Assembly (NCBI RefSeq): GCF_944385615.1 | Contig: NZ_CALWXV010000004.1 | Coordinates: 27,804 to 91,803 of the forward strand | From: an uncultured Flavonifractor sp. | GTDB taxonomy: Bacteria; Bacillota; Clostridia; Oscillospirales; Oscillospiraceae | DNA: 64,000 nt | Direction of reading: 5' to 3' | Notes under the pieces: model-generated | The model's input: only the letters and a program-made list of their open reading frames with translations | What the model was told of the DNA's origin: nothing | The model's database searches: none | Program-made: the position numbers and the translations under genes | In this document: one piece after another, positions 1 to 6,836 of the stretch | Layout of the letters: each line of letters opens with the position of its first letter | Numbering within the stretch: the stretch's first letter is position 1

Positions 1-2311
1 TGAGCATTTCCAGCTGGGTGAACTTGTTGGTGTAATAGTCCACCTTGTTGGACATTTTGTCCTGCCACTCCGAAATTTGATCCTCAATATCCTTCATCTG
101 GTTCAGCAGGGTATTGTCCAAAGCGGCGCTGGGGGAGTACTTAGAACCGGCTTTCTCAATCAGAACACCCTTGACGTCGCCGTCGGGGGAGGCGTACTTG
201 TCGGTGATCTTCTTGAAGGTGGCCATCAGACCATCGGTAGCGGCGCCATTCTCCGTAGACTTGGTGAAAGCCTCCTGTACCTTGTCCGGGTCGCTCTCCA
301 GAGCCTCCCGGAAGGCCTTCTCGTCAAAGGTGATGGTGGTGAGGCCGTCGGAGTAAGAGGTGCTGATGCCCATGGAGCGCAGGGTAGCGCCGTCGGAGCC
401 GCTGACAGAGATGGCGTTGCGCAGATCGTTGTACAGAGAGGAAAGGTCCCGATCCATGAAAAGGATACCGGTCTTGGCTTTTTCCTCATAGGTTTCAATG
501 GCGGAATCGCTCATATCCTCCTTATCTTCATCGGTAAGGGGCTCATAGGAGGAACCGTCATTCTTCTCCAGCGGCATGGTGGAATAGGCGTTCTTGACCT
601 CTTTGATGATGGTGTTCATGTCATCCACCATCTTCTTCACCGCATCCACAATGGTATCCGCGTCCATCTTGCTGGTGAAGGTAACCTTATCAGCGTCAGT
701 CTTGGCTTCAAAAGTTCCATTCAGGGTAATGTTCATACCATCTAAGTCAAAGGAATTGGAAGAACGGGTCAGCTCCATGGTCTGGCCATTGATGGTGGCG
801 CTGATCTTGGCGTCCAGACCCTCGGAATAATTGGTACCTAAATCCTTCCGAAGATCTCCCTTCTCATCCAGAGTTGCTCCGAACAGGGAATCTCCCAAGC
901 CGCCTGCTGCAATTTCGATCCGTCCGCCTGCGCCGGTATCCTTGGCGGTAAAGACAAATTGATTGGTGGTTTTGGAGTAAGTGACGTTGACTCCGGCCTC
1001 AGTATTGGAGTTGATGTCGTTGATGATGGTGTTCAGCTCGGTGTCTTTGTCGTAGGTACCAATGGTCACCCCGTTGATTACCAGGTCCTGCTTGCCGCTG
1101 GTAAGGATGCCCAACTGGCCCAGAGTCTTGGTGGTGTCCACATAGCTGGTCAAACCGTCTTCCATACCGAGAGCGGCGGCGACGCCGGAGTCAGAAGAGG
1201 TGACGGAAACCGTGGAGCCGGCTCCCACGGGGGAGAAGGAAAGGGCGCCATCCTTAGCCCCTACGGTGATCCGATCGGCGCCAAAGGCGTCGTTCAGCTT
1301 GGTTTGCAGAGCCGCAGCAAATTTTTCCGAATTGGACATGGAACCACTGGGATCTGCTGCTTTCAGATCATCCTGAGAGGGCAGCTTGATGGTCTTGCTC
1401 TGGCCGTCCAGGGTAACGGTAATAGACTTGCCGTCCAGATATTCCGCTACAGTGGCGTCCTCATCTACCACATCGGTAGAGGAGAGGGAAAAGCTGCCTT
1501 TCTTGCCGATCACGGAATCGACGCCACTGATCATGTCCTTCAGGCTTCCGGTGACGCTGCTGACATAGACGTTGTTGCCGCCGCCGGATTTATCGGTAAA
1601 GGAGACGTTACCGCTGCTGTCTACACTGACGCCGATCACGCTATCTGCTGTGACGGAGGAACCGGAACTGGTGGTGATCTTTTGCTCCGACAGTTTGTCC
1701 TCAATCGCTTTTTGATAAGCGGCGGCATCAAAATCACCGTTTTCATCCACATACAAATCTTGATTGTCAAAGTCGATGGAAACGCTCTTGGAGCCATAGG
1801 AGAGGGTCAGAGAACCAGACAGCTTGCTCAACGGCATCTTCTCATCAAGGTCTTTCATGGCAGAGCCGGTGGCGCCGCTGGCGGCAATATTTTTGGTGCT
1901 CGTATACCGCGCAGAGCTGGCCAACTGTCTGACCGCATTGAGTACAATATCACTGCTGGACTTACCGGAAGCGGAGACCAGGGCGGAATTGGTGCCGTTG
2001 GTCGTGGTCTTCACGGCGTTGTTGAAGAAGCTGGAGCTAGACAGGTTGGTGTCAGAGTAGATGTAGGAGGAGTAATTCCGGTCAAACTCTACAAGCTTGT
2101 CGGAGATGCTCTGGATGGCCTGCTGCTGCCATTGATATTTGGTGTTTTTGTTCTGAAGAGACTGGATTTTCTGCTGATAGCTCTGGACCAGACCAGAGAT
2201 GAGCTCTTCCGTGTCCAGGCCGCTGGCCAGACCGGAGATGATGTTATAGGAACGGTTTCCATAGATGCTGGAAGAGGAACTAGAGCCGGACAAACTGCTG
2301 ATGGATGCCAT
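1..2311 (-). CDS. fliD: Flagellar hook-associated protein 2 (filament cap), C-terminus cut by window edge
   Basis: The minus-strand frame is open from an ATG at 2311 to the window edge (770 codons) with no stop, so the gene is partial. FliD forms the cap at the filament tip under which flagellin polymerises. The N-terminus has the FliD_N pattern (NIISGLASGLDTEELISGLV near residue 20, then SYQQKIQSLQNKNTKYQWQQ). The last visible residues (VDYYTNKFTQLEML) match the helix near the FliD C-terminus, so probably only a few tens of residues are missing. The middle is long and Ser/Thr/Gly-rich, as expected for the variable surface domains D2/D3. A GGGAG ribosome site precedes the ATG. It is divergent from the ParA-like gene; fliS and other late genes may lie outside the window to the left. 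Confidence 0.93.
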   Translation of the reverse strand, partial: MASISSLSGSSSSSSIYGNRSYNIISGLASGLDTEELISGLVQSYQQKIQSLQNKNTKYQWQQQAIQSISDKLVEFDRNYSSYIYSDTNLSSSSFFNNAVKTTTNGTNSALVSASGKSSSDIVLNAVRQLASSARYTSTKNIAASGATGSAMKDLDEKMPLSKLSGSLTLSYGSKSVSIDFDNQDLYVDENGDFDAAAYQKAIEDKLSEQKITTSSGSSVTADSVIGVSVDSSGNVSFTDKSGGGNNVYVSSVTGSLKDMISGVDSVIGKKGSFSLSSTDVVDEDATVAEYLDGKSITVTLDGQSKTIKLPSQDDLKAADPSGSMSNSEKFAAALQTKLNDAFGADRITVGAKDGALSFSPVGAGSTVSVTSSDSGVAAALGMEDGLTSYVDTTKTLGQLGILTSGKQDLVINGVTIGTYDKDTELNTIINDINSNTEAGVNVTYSKTTNQFVFTAKDTGAGGRIEIAAGGLGDSLFGATLDEKGDLRKDLGTNYSEGLDAKISATINGQTMELTRSSNSFDLDGMNITLNGTFEAKTDADKVTFTSKMDADTIVDAVKKMVDDMNTIIKEVKNAYSTMPLEKNDGSSYEPLTDEDKEDMSDSAIETYEEKAKTGILFMDRDLSSLYNDLRNAISVSGSDGATLRSMGISTSYSDGLTTITFDEKAFREALESDPDKVQEAFTKSTENGAATDGLMATFKKITDKYASPDGDVKGVLIEKAGSKYSPSAALDNTLLNQMKDIEDQISEWQDKMSNKVDYYTNKFTQLEML

Positions 2312-2362
2312 AACATTCACTCCCTTTTCATAGTTTCAAAAAAGAGAACTGGATCACGGAAC

Positions 2363-2391
2363 ACTGTACCAGATGCTCGCCTTATTGACAA
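2363..2391 (-). promoter_or_regulatory. Candidate sigma-A-type promoter for fliD
   Basis: Read on the minus strand: TTGTCA (2391-2386), 17 bases, TACAGT (2368-2363), about 50 bases before the fliD start. The -35 has one mismatch, the -10 two. The -35 occupies almost the same bases as the plus-strand TTGACA. A late flagellar gene would be expected to use sigma-28, but no convincing sigma-28 site was found here. Confidence 0.45.
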
Positions 2392-2413
2392 AAATCGGCC
2401 TTTTGAGTACAAT
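2385..2413 (+). promoter_or_regulatory. Sigma-A-type promoter for the parA-comFB pair
   Basis: TTGACA (2385-2390), a 17-base spacer, then TACAAT (2408-2413), about 145 bases before the parA-like ATG. The -35 is a perfect consensus and the -10 has one mismatch. It overlaps the -35 of the opposing fliD candidate promoter. Confidence 0.7.
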
Positions 2414-2556
2414 GACCTGGAACGTATTTATATATTCTCTCATCACTTATATCGTCCGCCATGGCGAAAGATTAAGGGGCCTGCCGCATTTTTTTCTAGG
2501 AATCGGGAAAAAACGGCAGGCGGACTGCCCCAGCGGACGAACTGGAGGCCATCAGT

Positions 2557-3348
2557 ATGTCAGCTTCGATGATTGCCGTCACCAACCAGAAGGGTGGCGT
2601 TGGAAAAACGACCACAGCGGCCGCCCTGCTGTCCAGTCTGCACAACCGGGGCGCCCGGGTGCTGGGTGTGGATCTGGACCCCCAGGGCAGCCTGGGATTC
2701 AGTCTGGGCCTGGATATTGAGCGGTGCGCTACGATTTACGACGTGTTCCGGGGAGAGATGGAGCCACAAGAGGCCATCTCCCACACGGACGTATGTGATC
2801 TGCTGCCCTCAAATATTTTGCTGTCGGGGGCGGAGATGGAGTTTAACCGCCCCGGCCGGGAGTATTTGCTCAAGACCGCCCTGTCCAAGGTGGAGGAAAA
2901 CTATGACTATATCATCGTGGATACCCCTCCTGCCCTGAATCTGCTGACGGTCAACGCCTATGTGGCGGTGGACAGCCTCATCATCCCCATGGCCCCTGAG
3001 GTGCTCAGCCTGCTGGGTGTTTCCCAGATCAAGGAGACCATTGAAAGTGTGCGGGAGTATTTCAACTCCCGGCTGGAGGTGCTGGGGATTCTCCTGAACA
3101 GGTATGCAGCTCGATTCAACCTGAATCGGGAAGTGCTGGAGCTGGCGGGCCAGATTGCTCAGCAGCTGCATACGGTGGTCTTTGAGGCCAAGATTCGGGG
3201 CAGCGTATCGGTGGCGGAGGCCCCGGCCCATGGGCTGAGTGTGGTGGATTATGCTCCCTCCTCCAAGCCGGCCCAGGACTTTGAGCAGCTGTGCGACCAG
3301 GTGGCAGGCGCCCGTTTCCCACGGGTTAAGAAGGGAGGCAAAGGCTGA
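2557..3348 (+). CDS. ParA/Soj-family partitioning-type ATPase
   Basis: A 263-residue cytoplasmic P-loop ATPase of the ParA/MinD superfamily. Visible motifs are the deviant Walker A KGGVGKTT (12-19, with signature lysine K12), switch I DLDPQG (39-44), the Walker B region VDTPPALN (121-128) and the Soj-type signature EAPAHG (221-226). It has no N-terminal DNA-binding extension and no amphipathic C-terminal helix of the MinD kind. ParA proteins dimerise with ATP and act as positional cues on nucleoid or pole. It is not beside a parB; its stop overlaps the start of the next gene (TGATG), so it is translationally coupled to the Pro-rich ComFB protein and lies beside fliD and the che operon. That context suggests placing a motility or chemosensory complex rather than the chromosome (inference). 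FlhG-like function is an alternative, but the sequence looks more Soj-like. Confidence 0.88.
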   Translation: MSASMIAVTNQKGGVGKTTTAAALLSSLHNRGARVLGVDLDPQGSLGFSLGLDIERCATIYDVFRGEMEPQEAISHTDVCDLLPSNILLSGAEMEFNRPGREYLLKTALSKVEENYDYIIVDTPPALNLLTVNAYVAVDSLIIPMAPEVLSLLGVSQIKETIESVREYFNSRLEVLGILLNRYAARFNLNREVLELAGQIAQQLHTVVFEAKIRGSVSVAEAPAHGLSVVDYAPSSKPAQDFEQLCDQVAGARFPRVKKGGKG

Positions 3349-4304
3349 TGGCGGGCAAAAAAGGCAGCCGCACCAGCAAGACCGACCATGTGCTCAGTCT
3401 GCTTTCCGGCGGCGGAAAAGAAGAACCGCAGACTACGGCAGAGCAGGAGCAGACCCCATCCCCGGCGCCGGAGCAGCCCAAGGCTGATCCGGCACCCAAG
3501 GAAAAGAAGGAGAAAGCGCCTGTCCGGGCAAAAGAGACTCCAAAGGAAGAAGAGAAGGTTCAAGAGGAGCCTGTTGCTCAGGAGAAGGAGGCCCACCCGG
3601 CCCAGCCTGCCCGGAGAGAAGGGGAACGGCTCACCGCCCCCATTTTGCAGGTGGCACGGACCAACCACGAGGCTCTGTCTGAGACCATCCGGGGCGCACT
3701 GAGCCAGGCTTTGGAAGAGGAACTGGCCGAGACCCAGCCGGAACAAGTGCAGGAATCCGAGCTGATGCCCGAACCGGTACCGGAACCGGAGCTGGAGCCT
3801 GTGCCTGTGGAAGCGCCTGCTCCCACGCCGGAGCCCATTTCTGTACCCCAGTCCGTTCCTGCACCGGAGGCTGTTGCTGTGCCGGAGCCCGCTCCCGCAC
3901 CAGAGCCTGTTTCTGTGCCGGACCCTGTTCCTGCACCTGCGCCAGACCCAACTCCCAAGACCGCCACTCGGCCGGAGCCAACCATTCAGCCGGAGGAGGC
4001 TCCCTTCCTGCCCCGGGAGGTCAAGCTGCCTGACGGGGCGGTGTGCGTCAATGTGATGGAGCTGCTGGTGGAGGAACGGCTGGAGCGCTATGTGCGGATG
4101 TTCGGCCTGTGTACCTGCCCCCGGTGTCTGGCCGACGCCCGAGCCCTGGCCCTGACCCGTCTGCCCTCCAAGTATGTGGTGCTCAATGGGGATACCGCCA
4201 TTCCTACTCTCAGTCTGTATCGCTCCAAATTTGAGTCCATGGTTATCGCCCAGGTGATCCAGGCCTGCAAATCGGTGATGGAGTCCCCCAGACACATACT
4301 CTAA
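3348..4304 (+). CDS. Pro/Glu-rich protein with C-terminal ComFB domain
   Basis: 318 residues. The N-terminus (1-30) is basic and includes KTDHVLSLLSGG. Residues about 30-225 are low-complexity Pro/Glu/Ala with many PEP and PAP units, interrupted by a helix-like segment (ARTNHEALSETIRGALSQAL, about 104-123). Residues about 228-318 match the late-competence ComFB family: NVMELLVEERLERYVRMF, then CTCPRC (Cys 255, 257, 260), then LPSKYV. ComFB-family proteins elsewhere have been reported as cyclic-dinucleotide receptors; whether this one binds c-di-GMP is inference. It is translationally coupled to the upstream ParA-like gene. No signal peptide or membrane segment is seen, so it is probably cytoplasmic, with the Pro-rich part acting as an extended linker. 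Confidence 0.8.
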   Translation: MAGKKGSRTSKTDHVLSLLSGGGKEEPQTTAEQEQTPSPAPEQPKADPAPKEKKEKAPVRAKETPKEEEKVQEEPVAQEKEAHPAQPARREGERLTAPILQVARTNHEALSETIRGALSQALEEELAETQPEQVQESELMPEPVPEPELEPVPVEAPAPTPEPISVPQSVPAPEAVAVPEPAPAPEPVSVPDPVPAPAPDPTPKTATRPEPTIQPEEAPFLPREVKLPDGAVCVNVMELLVEERLERYVRMFGLCTCPRCLADARALALTRLPSKYVVLNGDTAIPTLSLYRSKFESMVIAQVIQACKSVMESPRHIL

Positions 4305-4316
4305 ATCCATAACTAT

Positions 4317-4349
4317 AAAAAATGACCGCCTGAAAAGGCGGTCATTTTT
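4317..4349. terminator. Bidirectional Rho-independent terminator between comFB and cheB
   Basis: Stem TGACCGCC (4323-4330) and GGCGGTCA (4337-4344) around a TGAAAA loop, with an A-run on the left and T5 on the right. It can serve both the plus-strand parA-comFB transcript and the convergent minus-strand che operon. Confidence 0.92.
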
Positions 4350-4366
4350 GTACCCAATTAGACGAT

Positions 4367-5461
4367 TTATCGCTCGTTTTTCAGGTGCTGCATCAGCACC
4401 GAGGCAATGTTATAGCAGGAGGCCTGAACAGCGACAGCCCCGATTTCGTGGGCCACACAGGGCATCCCATACACCACACAGGAGTCTTTGTCCTGGCCGA
4501 TGGTATAGGCTCCAGCCTTACGCATTTCCAGCAGGCCGTTGGCGCCATCCCGGCCCATGCCGGTCATAATAATACCCACCATGTGGCATTTTACCTGGGT
4601 GGCCATGGAGGAGAACAGGGCGTCCACCGACGGGCGGTGGCCGCTGACCTTCTCCCCCGGCTGGCAGGAGAGGGTATACCGGGTGCCCATGCGCACCACC
4701 CGTGCCTGGAGATCGGCGGGGGCGATCAGGGCCAGACCCCGGTGGATCTCATCGCCGTTTTTGGCCTCCCGTACCTCCATGGCGCACAGCTTGTTGAGGC
4801 GCTGGGCGTACATCTCGGTAAAGCCGGGGGGCATATGTTGGACGATGACCATGCCGGGGATATCGGCAGGCAGGCGCTTCAAAACCTCCAGGGTGGCTTC
4901 GGTACCGCCAGTAGAGGCTCCCAGGCCGATGATGGTCCGGTCCAGATCCAGGCCGGTGCTCCGGCCCAAAATGGCAGGGGCGGCGGGAGCAGCTGGAGCA
5001 GCCGAGCGAGCGGGAGCAGCAGGGGCCGCCGCTGTATGGGGCTCGGACCGGTGGGGGGGCACTACCTTGGCGCAGGAGGCCACCACGATCTTCTGGTGCA
5101 GAGAGCGGAAAAAGGCGTCTCTGCCCTCTGCGCTGTCTGGCTTGCGGACAAAATCCACCGCGCCCGCGGCCAGCGCGTCAAAAACCCGCAGGTTCAGACT
5201 GGAAACCAGGATCACCGGCAGGGGGTGCTCCGGCAGCAGCTTGGCCAGAAAATCAATGCCGTTGGTGCCGGGCATCTCCACATCCAGGGTCATGACGTCG
5301 GGATTCAGCCGGAGGATCTTGGCTTTGGCGTCCAGCGCGTTGATGGCGTAGCCCACCACTTCCACATTGGGAAAGCTGGACAGGCCTTTGATCAGAAAGG
5401 TACGGGCCACTGCGGAGTCGTCCACCACCAGCACCCGGATTTTATGCTGTGAGGGTAACAT
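4367..5461 (-). CDS. cheB: Chemotaxis protein-glutamate methylesterase/glutamine deamidase
   Basis: 364 residues. CheB removes methyl groups from chemoreceptor glutamates and is activated by phosphorylation from CheA. The receiver domain (about 8-125) has the acidic pair D14/D15, phosphoacceptor D60 in TLDVEMPG and K107. The methylesterase domain (about 175-360) has the catalytic triad S183 (GASTGG), H209 (VQHMPPGFT) and D305 (GMGRDG). The linker at about 143-163 is unusually Ala/Pro-rich. It is the last gene of cheA-cheW-cheR-cheB, 20 bases after cheR, and ends just before the shared terminator. Confidence 0.97.
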   Translation of the reverse strand: MLPSQHKIRVLVVDDSAVARTFLIKGLSSFPNVEVVGYAINALDAKAKILRLNPDVMTLDVEMPGTNGIDFLAKLLPEHPLPVILVSSLNLRVFDALAAGAVDFVRKPDSAEGRDAFFRSLHQKIVVASCAKVVPPHRSEPHTAAAPAAPARSAAPAAPAAPAILGRSTGLDLDRTIIGLGASTGGTEATLEVLKRLPADIPGMVIVQHMPPGFTEMYAQRLNKLCAMEVREAKNGDEIHRGLALIAPADLQARVVRMGTRYTLSCQPGEKVSGHRPSVDALFSSMATQVKCHMVGIIMTGMGRDGANGLLEMRKAGAYTIGQDKDSCVVYGMPCVAHEIGAVAVQASCYNIASVLMQHLKNER

Positions 5462-5481
5462 TATGGGTTGTTCGCTCCTTC

Positions 5482-6327
5482 CTATGAGCGGATCGGGGCG
5501 CCGCTTTTACGGTAGACAGCCGGAGCCACCATGCGGAACAGAGGGGTCTGGCCCAGAGATTCCGAATGGCTGATAAACAAATAGGCGTTGGGAGTCATAG
5601 CGTCATAAAAACGCTGAATCAATGCGTCCCGTGTGCTCTGATCAAAATATATCATCACATTGCGGCAGAAGATCACGTCAAACTTCAGCTTGAAGTGAAT
5701 GGGGTCCATCAGATTGAAGGTGCGGAAAATCACATTGTTCCGGATGACCGGGGCCACGGTATAGCTGTCCTGGCCGGTTTTGTTCTTGACAAAGTAACGC
5801 CGCAGCCACTCCGCCGGCATATCCGCCGGCGGCTGGTAGACGGCGGCCTTGGCCTTTGCCATGGCCTGCTGAGAGATATCGGTGGCCAGAATCCGGGTGT
5901 CCCACTGATTGGCCTGGGTGCCGAAATATTCCTTCAGATAGATGGACAGAGTATAGGGCTCCTCCCCGCTGGAGCAGCCCGCGCTCCAGATGGACAGCAC
6001 CTTGTCCCGTTGGTGGCGCTTCTCCAGCTCGGGCAGGACAGTGTTCTGAAGAAAGGTGAAGTGTTCCTTTTCCCGCAGGAAATAGGTGTAGTTGGTGGTC
6101 AATTTATTGAGCACCAGCTCCAGATCTTCAGGGTCCTTGCTGGTGAACAGATGCTCCAGAAAGGATTTGAAATCAGGATACCCCTTGGCCTTCAGCGAGT
6201 GGGAGAGACGGCTGGTGATGAGCTGCCGCTTTTTGCTCAGGTCGATGCCGTAATTTTTATGGATAAAGGTGACCAGCCGCTGAAAATCCGCATCGGTGAT
6301 GACCAGATCGCGAAACATCATTTCCAT
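5482..6327 (-). CDS. cheR: Chemotaxis protein methyltransferase
   Basis: 281 residues. CheR methylates specific glutamates of chemoreceptors with S-adenosylmethionine, opposing CheB. The N-terminal helical domain (about 8-85) precedes the Rossmann-type SAM-binding domain with WSAGCSSGEEPYTL near 115-128, then FDVIFCRNVMIYFD near 235, a typical CheR signature. The start at 6327 has an AGGGAGG ribosome site upstream; two further in-frame ATGs follow within three codons. Spacing to cheW is 16 bases, consistent with a single che transcript. Confidence 0.97.
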   Translation of the reverse strand: MEMMFRDLVITDADFQRLVTFIHKNYGIDLSKKRQLITSRLSHSLKAKGYPDFKSFLEHLFTSKDPEDLELVLNKLTTNYTYFLREKEHFTFLQNTVLPELEKRHQRDKVLSIWSAGCSSGEEPYTLSIYLKEYFGTQANQWDTRILATDISQQAMAKAKAAVYQPPADMPAEWLRRYFVKNKTGQDSYTVAPVIRNNVIFRTFNLMDPIHFKLKFDVIFCRNVMIYFDQSTRDALIQRFYDAMTPNAYLFISHSESLGQTPLFRMVAPAVYRKSGAPIRS

Positions 6328-6343
6328 GGATGGGCGCCCTCCC

Positions 6344-6817
6344 TTAGGCGTGGTCCATCAGACGGGTACAGTCAAAGGCCAGCATGGTCTCTCCGTCCTC
6401 CAGAGAGCACATACCGCACACCAACTCGTTGGAGCTTTGGGGCGGGACAGGCAGCAGGGCGGATACATCCAGATCCACCATCTTCTGCACCTGATCCACC
6501 AAAATGCCCACCTGGGTGCCGTTGGACTGCAGGATCATCATGCAGTCGCTTTCACAGGTCCCGTGGCCCAGCAGATGCCGGATATCCACAATGGGGATGA
6601 TCTGGCCGCGCAGGTTGATGATGCCCCGGATATAACCGGGCACCAGGGGCAGTCTGGTGATGGTGTGGCCGGTGATGATCTCCACCACGGCCTCCGCCGG
6701 CACGCCGAACAGCAGCCCGTCGGATACGAACAGCAGATATTTTTCCGTCTGGACGGCCGCGACTTCCTCAGTCTCGGAGTCGGGCTGCTCCCTCTGGAAT
6801 AAAACGTCCTCTTGCAT
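6344..6817 (-). CDS. cheW: Chemotaxis coupling protein
   Basis: 157 residues, a single CheW domain (about 24-155) with an N-terminal acidic extension. CheW links CheA to chemoreceptors at the cell membrane. Recognisable segments are YLLFVSDGLLFGVPAEAVVEI, the IRGIINLRGQIIPIVDIR motif and the QVGILVDQVQKMVDL strand. It lies 19 bases after cheA. This is the only stand-alone CheW in the window; CheV (44624) supplies a second coupling domain. Confidence 0.95.
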   Translation of the reverse strand: MQEDVLFQREQPDSETEEVAAVQTEKYLLFVSDGLLFGVPAEAVVEIITGHTITRLPLVPGYIRGIINLRGQIIPIVDIRHLLGHGTCESDCMMILQSNGTQVGILVDQVQKMVDLDVSALLPVPPQSSNELVCGMCSLEDGETMLAFDCTRLMDHA

Positions 6818-6836
6818 GGTGAATTACCTCTCTTCC

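Noticed and set aside
2391-2405. GGCCGATTT on the minus strand as sigma-28 -10 for fliD
   Set aside because: Only the -10-like half is present; no TAAA-like element occurs 15-16 bases upstream.
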